A stretch of 64,000 nt of DNA from Sphingomonas sp. (GCF_003248515.1 NZ_QFOB01000007.1:122394-186393); one strand, 5' to 3'. Positions 16,364 to 25,720 are shown, counted from the stretch's first letter. Program-made: numbers and translations. The notes: generated from the letters alone by a model not told the origin.

Positions 16364-19300
16364 ATGTTGCGTTCACTGGTCGCGACAGCCCTGTCCTGGC
16401 GGCTGCTCATTATCGCCCTTGCATTGGCGGTCGCGGGACTCGGCGTCTGGGCGTTCATCAACCTGCCCGTCGACGCCTATCCCAATATCGCCCAGGCGCA
16501 GGTGAAGATCATCCTCAAGGCGCCGGGCATGACGCCGGAGGAGGTGGAAAGTCGCGTTATCACGCCGATCGAGATGGAGATGCTCGGCATTCCCAATCAG
16601 GCGATCCTCCGATCGAGCGCGAAATACGCCATCGCCGACATCACGATCGATTTCGCCGAAGGGACCGATATCTATTGGGCGCGTCAGCAGGTCGCCGAAC
16701 GGCTGTCCGGCGTGATGGCGGACCTGCCTGCGTCGGTGAGCGGAGGGCTGGCCCCGATCTCGACTCCGCTGTCCGATGTGTACATGTTCACCATCGAAGG
16801 TCCGCTGTCGCTTCAGCAGAAGCGGGAATTGCTCGACTGGACCATCCGTCCGGCCCTCCGCACGGTTCCCGGTGTCGCGGATGTCAACGCGCTCGGCGGC
16901 TATGTCCGCACTTTCGAGGTCAGGCCGGATCCGGTCGCGCTTGCCGGCGCGCAGCTTTCCATCGCGGACCTGCGCACAGCGATCGAAAGCGGCAACCGCA
17001 ATGACGGGGCCGGCCGCCTGAAATCGGGCGAAGAGGCGCTGATCGTCCGGGCCGTGGGCGCGATCCGCACTGTCGATGATCTGCGGTCGCTGGTCATCGT
17101 CAGCCGGAACGGCCGGATCGTCCGGCTGGGCGACGTCGCGACCGTCGCAACCGGCAGCCTTACGCGCTATGGCGCGGTCAGCAAGAACGGGCAGGCCGAG
17201 GCGGTGGAGGGCCTGGTGATCGCCCTGCGCGGCGCCGATGCCCGGCAGGTGGTTGAGGGCGTACGGGCGCGGCTCGCCGAGGTCACGAAGGCACTCCCGG
17301 CGGGCACGCGTATCGATGTCTTTTACGACCGTTCGGATCTGATCGAGCGAGCCGTCGGCACGGTCGAGGAGGCGTTGATCGAGGCGACCATATTGGTCGT
17401 CGTCCTCCTCATCCTGTTCCTCGGCGACTGGCGCGCGGCTGCCATCGTCGCCGTCACGTTGCCGATGGCCGCGCTCATCACCTTCCTGTTCATGCGCGGC
17501 ATGGGCCTGTCGGCCAACCTGATGAGCCTCGGCGGGCTGGCAATTGCGATCGGCATGCTGGTCGATGGCGCGGTGGTCGTGGTGGAGAACATCGTCGACC
17601 GGCTGGGGCGCCCCGGCGAGGAAGGCCGCCCACGCCTGAACCTCGTTTTCCAGGCGGCGAGCGAGGTGGTCGTGCCGGTATCGGCCGGCATCGCGATCAT
17701 CGCGCTCGTATTCCTGCCGCTGCTGTCTTTGCAGGGATTGGAGGGGAAGCTGTTCGCGCCCGTGGCGCTTACCATCATCTTCGCGCTCGCCGGATCGCTG
17801 CTGCTCGCGCTGACGCTGGTTCCGGTGCTGTCTTCCTTCGGCCTCAGGAGCGGGCATCACGGCGAGCCATGGGTGATGCGCCAGCTGGCGCCACGCTATC
17901 GCCGCCTGCTGGACGCCGCATTCGCCCACAAGGCGCTGGTCTACGGCCTTTCCGTCGCTGGCCTCGTGATCGCAGGGATGGCCTACGGCGCCGTCGGCAA
18001 GGCGTTCATGCCGACCATGGATGAAGGCTCGGTGATCGTCCAGCTCACCAAATTGCCGTCGATCAATCTGGACCAGTCGATCCAGGGCGATATGGCCGCC
18101 GAACGCGTGCTGCGAACCGTACCGGAGGTCCAGGACGTCATCGCTCGTGTCGGCGCGGACGAGATCGGCCTGGACCCGATGGGCCCCAACGAAACCGACA
18201 GCTTCGTGCGGCTGAAGCCGCAATCGGAATGGCGCGGCGACAAGGCCTTCGTGGTCGGCGAGATCCGCAAGGCCATGGCCGGATTACCGGGAATTACGCC
18301 AAGCTATACCCAGCCTATCGAGATGCGCGTTTCGGAAATGCTGACGGGCGCGCGCGGCGATCTTGCGGTCAAGATCTTCGGCCCGGATCTGGGGACGCTC
18401 GCCTCCCTTGCCGGGCAGGTGCAGCATGCCCTGTCAGGCGTTCGCGGCGCGTCCGAAGTGCTGACGGTCGCGAACGACAGCGTCGACTATCTCCAGCTCG
18501 ACATCGACCGTGCGGCGGCAGGCCGTTACGGCATGCCTATCGATCAGATGCAGGATGCCTTGCGTGCCCAGGCGGAGGGCGTGCGCGCCGGGATTGTTGC
18601 CGAGGGTCAGAAGCGCGTGCCGATCATGATCCGCGGCGACGAGAGTCTGCGCTCCGATCCGGCGCGCTTCGCCGATCTGCAATTGCGCACGCCGGACGGC
18701 ATCCTCGCCCGGGTGAGCGACATGGCGCAGGTCCGGCGCACCGAAGGCCCGGTCAAGCTCGATCACGAGAACGGTTCGCGCTTCGCGCTGGTGCAGGCCT
18801 TCGTCTCCGGCCGCGATCTGGTCGGCTATGTGGACGAGGCCAAGGCGGCGGTCGCCGCGAAGGTGAAGCTCCCATCGGGATATCGCATCGTCTGGGGCGG
18901 GCAGTTCGAAAACCAGCAGCGGGCCTCGGCGCGGCTGATGCTGGTGATTCCGGTGGCGCTGCTGCTGATCTTCTTCGTGCTGCTTGCCACCCTGCGTTCG
19001 CTTCGGGCGTCTGCTCTCATCCTCGTCAACATACCCTTTGCGATGGTGGGGGGAATCGTTTCGCTCTGGGGTTCGGGCGAATATCTCTCTGTCCCGGCAT
19101 CGGTGGGGTTCATCGCCCTGCTCGGCATCGCCGTCCTCAACGGCCTCGTGCTGGTATCCTATTTTCGCCAGCTGCGCGCCGAAGGGCACCGCATGGCGGA
19201 CGCCGTGCGCCTGGGCGCCGAGCGGCGGCTTCGGCCGGTGCTGATGACCGCGAGCATCACCGCCTTCGGCCTGGTGCCCTTGCTGTTCGCCAGCGGCCCC

Positions 19301-19435
19301 GGCTCGGAAATCCAGCGACCGCTCGCGATCGTCGTGATCGGCGGGCTGGTTACATCCACCCTGTTGACGCTCATCCTGCTGCCGATCCTGTTCGCGCGGT
19401 TTGGCGAGGGCGCCGAGGAAATCGCCAATGGCTGA
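16364..19435 (+). CDS. Heavy-metal efflux RND pump (CzcA/CusA family)
   Basis: A 1023-residue inner-membrane proton antiporter of the HME-RND family. The first TM segment (about 13-32) precedes the porter domain. TM4 carries LAIAIGMLVDGAVVVVENIVDRL, whose Asp and Glu match the charged HME signature (DGAVxxxEN), intermediate between the CzcA and CusA versions. The second half repeats the layout, with TM10 near GFIALLGIAVLNGLVLVSYF. Length is normal for the family. The substrate is probably a divalent or monovalent metal cation, and the linked VIT transporter makes iron or manganese possible. DUF3240 begins within its last codons. Confidence 0.94.
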   Translation: MLRSLVATALSWRLLIIALALAVAGLGVWAFINLPVDAYPNIAQAQVKIILKAPGMTPEEVESRVITPIEMEMLGIPNQAILRSSAKYAIADITIDFAEGTDIYWARQQVAERLSGVMADLPASVSGGLAPISTPLSDVYMFTIEGPLSLQQKRELLDWTIRPALRTVPGVADVNALGGYVRTFEVRPDPVALAGAQLSIADLRTAIESGNRNDGAGRLKSGEEALIVRAVGAIRTVDDLRSLVIVSRNGRIVRLGDVATVATGSLTRYGAVSKNGQAEAVEGLVIALRGADARQVVEGVRARLAEVTKALPAGTRIDVFYDRSDLIERAVGTVEEALIEATILVVVLLILFLGDWRAAAIVAVTLPMAALITFLFMRGMGLSANLMSLGGLAIAIGMLVDGAVVVVENIVDRLGRPGEEGRPRLNLVFQAASEVVVPVSAGIAIIALVFLPLLSLQGLEGKLFAPVALTIIFALAGSLLLALTLVPVLSSFGLRSGHHGEPWVMRQLAPRYRRLLDAAFAHKALVYGLSVAGLVIAGMAYGAVGKAFMPTMDEGSVIVQLTKLPSINLDQSIQGDMAAERVLRTVPEVQDVIARVGADEIGLDPMGPNETDSFVRLKPQSEWRGDKAFVVGEIRKAMAGLPGITPSYTQPIEMRVSEMLTGARGDLAVKIFGPDLGTLASLAGQVQHALSGVRGASEVLTVANDSVDYLQLDIDRAAAGRYGMPIDQMQDALRAQAEGVRAGIVAEGQKRVPIMIRGDESLRSDPARFADLQLRTPDGILARVSDMAQVRRTEGPVKLDHENGSRFALVQAFVSGRDLVGYVDEAKAAVAAKVKLPSGYRIVWGGQFENQQRASARLMLVIPVALLLIFFVLLATLRSLRASALILVNIPFAMVGGIVSLWGSGEYLSVPASVGFIALLGIAVLNGLVLVSYFRQLRAEGHRMADAVRLGAERRLRPVLMTASITAFGLVPLLFASGPGSEIQRPLAIVVIGGLVTSTLLTLILLPILFARFGEGAEEIANG

Positions 19436-19727
19436 CGTCCTGCTGACTTTCCACTGCGCCTTGCCGGACACCGAGATCGTCACGGATACCCTTCGTGCAT
19501 GCTCTCAGACGCCTGTCCATATTTCCGAAAAGACCGTGCGAGGCTGGGACTATGCCGATGCCAGCACGGCGGAACAGGTATCCGGCCTGCTGCGCCGTCA
19601 CGCGGTCGAGCTTATCGTCGATGAAAAGTCGCTGACCGATCTGGTCGATGCCGTCTCGGCGGCCAAGCGGGAACTGCCGGTGCGCTGGCACGCCGTCCCG
19701 GTCCTGACGCACGGGAGAGCCGCATGA
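19428..19727 (+). CDS. DUF3240 family protein of a metal-efflux operon
   Basis: A 99-residue soluble protein with alternating strand and helix pattern like small ferredoxin-fold (PII-like) domains. It resembles DUF3240, a family often encoded next to CzcA-type pumps. It begins 8 bp before the pump stop and overlaps the next gene by 4 bp, so its synthesis is coupled to both. A regulatory or metal-sensing role on the pump is inference from context. Confidence 0.75.
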   Translation: MADVLLTFHCALPDTEIVTDTLRACSQTPVHISEKTVRGWDYADASTAEQVSGLLRRHAVELIVDEKSLTDLVDAVSAAKRELPVRWHAVPVLTHGRAA

Positions 19728-20977
19728 CACCTCGCGCCCTTGCTGTCGCCCTCCTGAGCAGCTGCATTCCCGGCACAATATGGGCGCAAACGATAGACCT
19801 GCCGCCTGCCGAACAGGTCAACCAGGCACTCGACAGGCATCCGACTGTCGAGGCCGCTGCTGAACGGGTTGCGGCAGCCCGCGCGCATAGCGGAATGCTC
19901 GCGAGAGGTCCGCATGAAGTGACGTTATCGGGTAGCTATGTCCGCCGCAATGTCGATGGGTTCGGTGGCCGTGACGAGTTCGACGCGACCATCACCCGGG
20001 CGTTCCGCCTGCCCGGCAAAGCCTCCCTCGACCGTGAGGCCGGCGCGCTCGAAATCGAAGTCGCCGAAAACCGGATGGAGGACGCCCGCCACCAGACCGC
20101 GCTCATCCTTTCGGGTCTCTGGTATGACTGGCTGACCGCCGGCAGCCAGTATCGAAACGACGGAGATGCGGTGGGCGGCCTCGAGCGGGCATTGGTTGCG
20201 CTTCGTCGCCGCGTGGCGCTGCGCGATGCGGCCGAACTCGATCTTGACCAGGCGTCGGCGGCACTCGCCCAGGCCAAGGCACAGGCAGCGGCGTCGCTGG
20301 CGGCGAGGGAACAGGCCAGAGTCACGCTGGCAGCCACCTTTCCCGACCTGCCGCTTCCGATGGAACCGCCCGATCTCGCCATTCCCGGCCCTGCACCGCA
20401 GGGCCTTGAGAGGATGCGGGATCTGGTGGTCCAGCGCAGCCACGAAATCCGTGCAGCTGATCGGGAGGCGCAGCGCCTGGGCGTCGTCTCTCAGCGGGTG
20501 CGTGCCGACCGGATCGCCGATCCATCGTTTGGTATCCGCGTGTTCAGCGAGCAAGGCGGGTTGGAGAAAGGCGCCGGTGTCGTGGCGTCGATACCGTTTG
20601 GCGGCGGTTATCGACGGGGTGCGGCAGACCAGGCGGCTGCGGAAGCGAGCGCCGCCCGGCTCGAACTGGCCAATATCCAGCGCAATATCGCCGCGATTGC
20701 CGATACCGACCTGTCCAATGCGCGGACCCGCCTCGAAGCCTGGCGAAGCGCCGAGGATTCTGCGCGGAGCAGCCTCGATGCTGTTCGCCGGACCGAACGC
20801 GGCTATCAGCTCGGGCAGATCGACCTCGCCGATCTGCTCTATGCCCGGCGCCAGGCCAACGATGCGCGTCGCTATGAAATCGACGCGCGGTCGCAAGCGG
20901 ATCGCGCGCTCCTCAAGCTTCAGATCGATTCCCACAGCATCTGGGCACCGGACGAGGAAAAGGAAAATAAGGAATGA
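19724..20977 (+). CDS. TolC-family outer-membrane efflux channel (CzcC/CusC-like)
   Basis: A 417-residue outer-membrane factor. The signal peptide is about residues 1-22 (cleavage near IWA-QT). Two OEP repeats follow: long amphipathic helices rich in Ala/Glu/Arg (about 140-205 and 300-400), with the typical RTERGYQLGQIDLADLLYARRQ motif near the end. It overlaps DUF3240 upstream and cytochrome b561 downstream by ATGA. There is no lipobox. It would complete the tripartite pump. Confidence 0.9.
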   Translation: MTPRALAVALLSSCIPGTIWAQTIDLPPAEQVNQALDRHPTVEAAAERVAAARAHSGMLARGPHEVTLSGSYVRRNVDGFGGRDEFDATITRAFRLPGKASLDREAGALEIEVAENRMEDARHQTALILSGLWYDWLTAGSQYRNDGDAVGGLERALVALRRRVALRDAAELDLDQASAALAQAKAQAAASLAAREQARVTLAATFPDLPLPMEPPDLAIPGPAPQGLERMRDLVVQRSHEIRAADREAQRLGVVSQRVRADRIADPSFGIRVFSEQGGLEKGAGVVASIPFGGGYRRGAADQAAAEASAARLELANIQRNIAAIADTDLSNARTRLEAWRSAEDSARSSLDAVRRTERGYQLGQIDLADLLYARRQANDARRYEIDARSQADRALLKLQIDSHSIWAPDEEKENKE

Positions 20978-21531
20978 GCGATACGGTGCAGGAGCAGGCC
21001 ATGACCGACGAGAAATTACGCTATGACCCTCTCACGATCGCCTTCCATTGGGTGACGGCATTGCTTGTCGTCACGCTCTTTGCACTAGCTGAATCCTGGG
21101 GCTTCTTTCCGCGCGGCACCCGTCATAACCTTGAGGCACTACACATTTCGCTGGGCATCCTCCTGGCGGCCGTCCTGATCCTGCGGATCGTCTGGCGCGT
21201 CAGCCGTGGCCGTCGCCTCCCGGCAGTGGAATCGCAGATACCTTATTGGGCAGCAAAGGGCGCGCACCATCTGCTTTATGCCCTGCTGATTGGCCAGATC
21301 GTGCTGGGCTTCCTGTTCCGCTGGGCGCAAGGCGAAACCTTCACCTTTTTCGGGCTGTTCGCTGTTCCCTCGGCATTCCCGCCCGACAAGGCTTTCGCCG
21401 GGACGATCGGCGAGGCCCATGACCTTGTTGGCTGGGCGATCATCCTGCTGGCCGGCCTTCATGCTGCGGCGGCCCTGTTTCATCATTATGGACTGCGCGA
21501 CAACACACTCAGGCGCATGCTGCCACATTGA
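20974..21531 (+). CDS. Cytochrome b561 family membrane protein
   Basis: A 185-residue protein with four hydrophobic segments (about 18-36, 52-72, 95-113 and 145-165) and His residues at the expected heme-ligand places (IAFHW, LEALHISLG, EAHDL, GLHAAAALFHH). Bacterial b561 proteins pass electrons between quinol and periplasmic acceptors. ATGA overlap with the channel gene places it in the efflux operon, which is unusual. It may supply electrons to the tri-heme peroxidase encoded convergently. A start at 21001 (MTDEKLRYD) is an alternative. Confidence 0.9.
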   Translation: MSDTVQEQAMTDEKLRYDPLTIAFHWVTALLVVTLFALAESWGFFPRGTRHNLEALHISLGILLAAVLILRIVWRVSRGRRLPAVESQIPYWAAKGAHHLLYALLIGQIVLGFLFRWAQGETFTFFGLFAVPSAFPPDKAFAGTIGEAHDLVGWAIILLAGLHAAAALFHHYGLRDNTLRRMLPH

Positions 21532-21614
21532 TTTCATTCGCAGGCGATCGCGCGGCGATGCGCGGTTTCTGCCGATCCTGCCAGCGATCGTTTCTCGGCC
21601 GACTCTTCGTCGAG

Positions 21615-22499
21615 TTATTCGGAGCGATGTCGAGCATGCAGCGCATCAATCTCTGCCTGACGCGCCTGCAGATAGAGGGCGCGCGACGTCGTATAGGCAT
21701 GGGCCGGATCCTCGTGCAGCCTTTGCAGGCGATCGTCGAATTCAGCGCGCCGGTCGATGAGCCGGATCGCGGTTGTCGGGACAGAATAGGCCAGCCTGTT
21801 GAAGGGGCGCCCCACACTCAAGGGCAAAGTGAGTCGGTCAACGACATCGCCAAACAGGTCGCGCGCGCTCGATGGACCAATCAGCGGTAGATAGAGGAAC
21901 GGCCCAGATCTTACACCATAAAAGCCAAGCGTATCGGCAAAACCATTGGGGCGATGCGGAAGATTGAACCTGTGGGTTTTCGCCACATCGAACAGGCCCG
22001 CCACGCCGATCACCGAGTTGATCGTGAAGCGCCCGAACGTCTCCGCCGCTTTGCCGGGATGATGTTGCAGCAGATAGTTGGCGAACACGACCGGCTCATT
22101 GAGATTGGTGAGAATATTGCGTAGTCCGCTGCGGACCGGCCTGGGCAATCCATGCCTGTAAGCAAGCGCGACAGACCGGAAAACGGCCTTATCGACCGTA
22201 TAGGTCATTTCAAATGACTTGATGTTGACCGATTGCAGGGGATCGCCGGGGGTTTCGCGGCGGATGGCCGTCACGACGATGCTGTTCTGCCCCTCACCTT
22301 GATCACCCTGCAAGGGCGATGTCGCTTCCAGCTCTGTCGTAGGGGGCGTGGATGTCTGGCCCGCCGGTTTCGGCATTATGCTGTCCGTTAGCGTCTCGGT
22401 CGGGCTTGTCTGTTGCGCAGGGCCTGTCTGCACATTGTCCGGTGAAGAGGCCAATGACGGAGATTGCAGCAACAGGCAGGCAAGCACCACTGCGGTCAT
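21615..22499 (-). CDS. MlaA (VacJ) family protein
   Basis: A 294-residue secreted protein. After a signal-like N-terminus and a Pro/Thr/Gln-rich linker (about 25-90), the MlaA domain runs from about 95 to 275: MTYTVDKAVFRS-type start, LTNLNEPVVFANYLLQ, RFTINSVIGVAGLFDVA, GVRSGPFLYLPLIGPSSARD. MlaA normally is an outer-membrane lipoprotein removing misplaced phospholipid. Here the only nearby Cys (residue 8) is too early for a normal lipobox, so lipidation is doubtful. It is coupled by ATGA to the peroxidase gene upstream, an unusual partnership. Confidence 0.85.
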   Translation of the reverse strand: MTAVVLACLLLQSPSLASSPDNVQTGPAQQTSPTETLTDSIMPKPAGQTSTPPTTELEATSPLQGDQGEGQNSIVVTAIRRETPGDPLQSVNIKSFEMTYTVDKAVFRSVALAYRHGLPRPVRSGLRNILTNLNEPVVFANYLLQHHPGKAAETFGRFTINSVIGVAGLFDVAKTHRFNLPHRPNGFADTLGFYGVRSGPFLYLPLIGPSSARDLFGDVVDRLTLPLSVGRPFNRLAYSVPTTAIRLIDRRAEFDDRLQRLHEDPAHAYTTSRALYLQARQAEIDALHARHRSE

Positions 22500-23926
22500 T
22501 TTTTTGCCTCGGGCTTGGCTGCCAGCGGCTTGCCTTGCCAGGTGCCGGTAAGGGTATTCAGGAACGCAACGATATCGTTGATATCCTGATCTGGCAGGGT
22601 GCCTTTCGGGGTCTGGAAACGCACCATGAGCCTGACTGCCTCGGGCAGTGTCTTCGCGCTGCCATCGTGCATGTAAGGCCCGGTCAGGGCGATATTGCGC
22701 AGGTTCGGCACCTTGAAGCGAGCGCGGTCCTGGGCGGCGTGTGTGACCGTATATCTGCCGAGATCGGCATCGGTCGGCTTGCCGTCACGCGCCGCGACAT
22801 AATCGCCGTTCAGCCCCATGATCTCCATGCCTTGGCCGCCCAGCGATTGGCCGACATGGCACGAAGCGCAGCCATTCTCCTTGAACAGCGCATAACCGCG
22901 CTTCTCGCTTGCGTTGATCGCCCGGGCATCGCCTTGCAGATAGCGGTCGAAGCGGCTTCCAGGTGTGGAGAGCGTTACTTCAAACGCGGCAATCGCGTCG
23001 GTAATGCGATGCTCGTCGATTGGCCCCGGGCCGTAGATTTTGAGGAATACCGCACCATAGCCGGGCTGCGCGTTCAGCTTCGCGGCAACTCCGCTCCATG
23101 TGTGCGAGCCCATTTCCAGCGGGTTCATCACCGGGCCAGCAGCCTGCGCCGCCAGGGTCGGTGCCCGGCCGTTCCAGAACTGTACCTTGTTGAACAGCGC
23201 ATTGAAGACGGTGGGCACATTGATCGGCCCCTTTTGCCCACGGATGCCGGTGGCCGTCACTAGACCGTCCGCGCCGCCTTTGCCGAGCCCGTGGCAGCTC
23301 GCGCAACTCACGCTATTATCACCCGACAACAGCGTATCGAAGAACAGTCGCTGCCCCAGCTCAACTTTCCCGGCATCGCCGGGTGATACCTCCATGATTG
23401 GCTGAACCGGCTCCACCGCGAATTGCGGGGCAACGTTGGCAGACGCATAATATCTGCGCCTTGTCGCCGCCACCCAGGTCAACAGGGCATTCCTGCCTGC
23501 ATCACCAAGCCTCGCCCGCCAATGCATCAACGTGTAAGGCGACGGCGGCATCCGGCCCTGCCGTGTCACCCATTCGATGCGCGCCAGATCCTCTTCGGGC
23601 GGTGGCGTGCCGTCCTGCAGTGCCTTCAGCACGGCCTCGATGCGAAAATGCCGCAGGCCCTGCACCAGATCCCGCTGCATCAACTGATGGGCGCCTGGTA
23701 CATCGGCATAAAATGGCAGCGCCGCGCCCTGCGTATGGCAATAATCGCAGCGGGCCTTGGACAGTGCCTGGAACGCGGCCAATGCGACCGGCTCACGATT
23801 GGTCGGCGAGGATGAGGGCAAGGTCGGCGCCGTCACGCGGTCATAGTGCGCCAGATAGCCGACAGTCCCGCCAAAAATGGCAACGAGCGCTCCGGCGCCG
23901 ATGAACAGAATCTTTCGACTGGGCAT
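22496..23926 (-). CDS. Tri-heme cytochrome c peroxidase (YhjA-like, membrane-anchored)
   Basis: A 476-residue periplasmic peroxidase reducing hydrogen peroxide to water. The N-terminal hydrophobic segment (about 5-26) acts as an anchor. Three CxxCH heme sites are present: CDYCH (60-64) in an N-terminal heme-binding domain, CASCH (208-212) and CASCH (353-357) in the MauG/CcpA di-heme core. The core includes a GPINVPTVFNALFN loop and FKVPNLRNIALTGPYMHDG. A third heme domain fused to a bacterial CCP is the architecture of E. coli YhjA-type quinol peroxidases. Its promoter carries the same box as the efflux operon. Confidence 0.92.
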   Translation of the reverse strand: MPSRKILFIGAGALVAIFGGTVGYLAHYDRVTAPTLPSSSPTNREPVALAAFQALSKARCDYCHTQGAALPFYADVPGAHQLMQRDLVQGLRHFRIEAVLKALQDGTPPPEEDLARIEWVTRQGRMPPSPYTLMHWRARLGDAGRNALLTWVAATRRRYYASANVAPQFAVEPVQPIMEVSPGDAGKVELGQRLFFDTLLSGDNSVSCASCHGLGKGGADGLVTATGIRGQKGPINVPTVFNALFNKVQFWNGRAPTLAAQAAGPVMNPLEMGSHTWSGVAAKLNAQPGYGAVFLKIYGPGPIDEHRITDAIAAFEVTLSTPGSRFDRYLQGDARAINASEKRGYALFKENGCASCHVGQSLGGQGMEIMGLNGDYVAARDGKPTDADLGRYTVTHAAQDRARFKVPNLRNIALTGPYMHDGSAKTLPEAVRLMVRFQTPKGTLPDQDINDIVAFLNTLTGTWQGKPLAAKPEAKK

Positions 23927-23929
23927 ATC

Positions 23930-23967
23930 TCCCGGCTAGGCACTGAGTCTGACGGAAGCCTGACGGA
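23930..23967 (-). promoter_or_regulatory. Response-regulator box and promoter of the peroxidase-mlaA unit (site 2)
   Basis: On the forward strand CTGAC occurs at 23949-23953 and 23960-23964, 11 bp apart, in CTGACGGAAGCCTGACGGA. Read with the gene, it is followed after 8 bp by CCTAGCCGGGA (23940-23930), then ATG 14 nt from the start of CCTAG. Orientation, spacing and the CCTAGCCGGGA block are the same as at the RND operon. Confidence 0.65.
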
Positions 23968-23986
23968 GGGGCAACGACGGGTGTGT

Positions 23987-25003
23987 TCAGACCCCAGGGA
24001 ATTGCAACACGAGTTCGCGTCGCCCTGGGTCACTTGCCAACTGGCCTCCATGCGCGGCCATGATCCGGTCGACGATAGCCAGCCCAAGGCCCGCACCATC
24101 CTTGCTCGCATGGTCGGCGCGCCGGTGCCGGCGCACGAGATCGCGCAGGCGCTCCCGATCGAGACCCGGGCCTTCGTCCCTGACGCCCATCGCTGCTCCG
24201 GGACCAACGAAGACCTGGACCGTGCCGCCAATTGGCGTCACGCGGACAGCGTTTTCGATGAGGTTGCGCAGCGCCGCCGCAATCGCTTCCGTGCGTGCCC
24301 GGATGACAGGCACCTCGCCATCGACGTCAAGCGCGATCATCTTGCCCTCGGCAAGGATCGTCGGTGCGACCTGGCTGACGACATCGCGCGCCAACTCGAC
24401 AAGTCCAATCGGTTCCGGCGCCACCTGCGCGGAGGCCGCGGCGTCGATCTGGGCCAGAAGCATCAACTGATCGATCAGGCGCCGCATTGCCGCGACATCG
24501 CCTTTCAGCCGCTGGGCATGAGGATGATCGATCTGGTCGAGTTCAAGCGACAGCAGCGCCAGAGGCGTGCGCAATTCATGCGCGACATCGGCTGCGAAAG
24601 CTTCCTGCCGCTTCGCCGCCTCGTCGAGACGTTCCAGAAGATCGTTCACCGCCCCGGTAAAGGGCAGCGCCTCTTGGGGCATTTGCGAGGTATCGATGCG
24701 GAACCCGCGTTCATGCCCCTTGACGGCTTCAATGCTCGCGGCCGCGTCCTCCAGCGGAACAAAGGCCTGCCTGATGACCCGAAGGCCGAGGACGGTGACC
24801 GGCACCATGAGCACCACCACCGGCAGCGCCACATGTTCCAGCGACTCCAGGATGGCGCGTCGCAGGGCGGCGCTCGCCTCGAGATGGCTGAAGGTCAGCC
24901 GATAGAAAAAGACCACCGCCGCGAGCAGTAGAAGCGTGCCGACCAGCCCGACCTTACCCAGGCCGCGAATGAGCCTGCGCGATACCGAATTCCTGCGCAT
25001 CAT
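23987..25003 (-). CDS. OmpR-type partner sensor histidine kinase
   Basis: A 338-residue membrane kinase with two TM segments (about 17-37 and 56-75) separated by only about 18 periplasmic residues. A short HAMP-like linker, the phospho-His motif FAADVAHELRTPLALL near residue 140, N-box RNLIENAVRVTP, VRDEGPGL and GAGLGLAIVDRI follow. Its start overlaps the regulator stop by ATGA. A sensor with almost no periplasmic loop may sense within the membrane or need a partner. The genetic linkage to the cargo suggests metal or redox stress as signal; this is inference. Confidence 0.9.
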   Translation of the reverse strand: MMRRNSVSRRLIRGLGKVGLVGTLLLLAAVVFFYRLTFSHLEASAALRRAILESLEHVALPVVVLMVPVTVLGLRVIRQAFVPLEDAAASIEAVKGHERGFRIDTSQMPQEALPFTGAVNDLLERLDEAAKRQEAFAADVAHELRTPLALLSLELDQIDHPHAQRLKGDVAAMRRLIDQLMLLAQIDAAASAQVAPEPIGLVELARDVVSQVAPTILAEGKMIALDVDGEVPVIRARTEAIAAALRNLIENAVRVTPIGGTVQVFVGPGAAMGVRDEGPGLDRERLRDLVRRHRRADHASKDGAGLGLAIVDRIMAAHGGQLASDPGRRELVLQFPGV

Positions 25004-25677
25004 GCGGCGGTGTCCTTGAGAATATAGCCGACACCCCGGATCGTCTGGAGCACGCCGCGCATCCGGGCATCCTCGAGCTTCCGCCGCAAGCGCGAGATCG
25101 CGGCTTCCACCGCATTGGGGGTCACCTGCTCATGGAAATTGTAGAGCGCATTCTCGATCACCTCCCGGCGGACCACGGCCCCGGCACGGCGCATCAGCAG
25201 TTCCAGCAGATCGGCCTCCCTGCGCGACAGATCGATTTCGTGATCGCCGACATGCGCCGTTCTGCGCGCCGTGTCGAAACGAAGCGGGCCGACCTCGACC
25301 ACCGTCTGTGCCCTCAGACCCGGTCGCCGCAGCAAAGCGCGAAGCCGGGCAGCCAGTTCCTCCACCTCGACCGGCTTGACGACATAATCGTCCGCCCCGG
25401 CATCAAGCCCCAGGACCCGGTCCTCCAGTGCGCCCCGCGCGGTCTGGACAATCGCGGGTGGCATATTGCGAGAGCGACGGGCCGCGGCGAGCCATGCGAC
25501 CCCGTCACCATCGGGCAAGCCCAGATCGAGGATGATCGCGTCATAGATGGCGCTCGCCATGGCATCGTCCGCAGCCGACAGACGAAGGGCAATATCGCAG
25601 GAAAAACCGCGGCGATGAAGGCCATCGACCATGAGTCGGGCCAAGCGCTCATTATCCTCAATAACGAGAATGCGCAT
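25000..25677 (-). CDS. OmpR-family response regulator of the element
   Basis: A 225-residue regulator. The receiver domain has EDNER, the acceptor Asp in AIILDLGLPDGDG and VKPVEVEELAAR; the winged helix (about 130-220) has SRREADLLELLMRRAG and NAVEAAISRLRRKL. It resembles the QseB/PmrA/CopR group. It precedes and overlaps the kinase gene. It is the obvious candidate to bind the 11-bp-spaced GTCAG repeats before the efflux operon, the peroxidase gene and the VIT gene. Its own upstream 43 bp lacks the repeat, so it may be read through from the VIT gene. Confidence 0.92.
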   Translation of the reverse strand: MRILVIEDNERLARLMVDGLHRRGFSCDIALRLSAADDAMASAIYDAIILDLGLPDGDGVAWLAAARRSRNMPPAIVQTARGALEDRVLGLDAGADDYVVKPVEVEELAARLRALLRRPGLRAQTVVEVGPLRFDTARRTAHVGDHEIDLSRREADLLELLMRRAGAVVRREVIENALYNFHEQVTPNAVEAAISRLRRKLEDARMRGVLQTIRGVGYILKDTAA

Positions 25678-25720
25678 CTATGCGATATTCCCTCTCCGAC
25701 CGAAACAAGCCGAGCATTGT

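Noticed and set aside
16373..18223. A 616-codon reverse frame inside the RND pump gene
   Set aside because: The sequence is Arg/Gln/Asp/His-rich, without domains, and lies wholly within a full-length pump gene.
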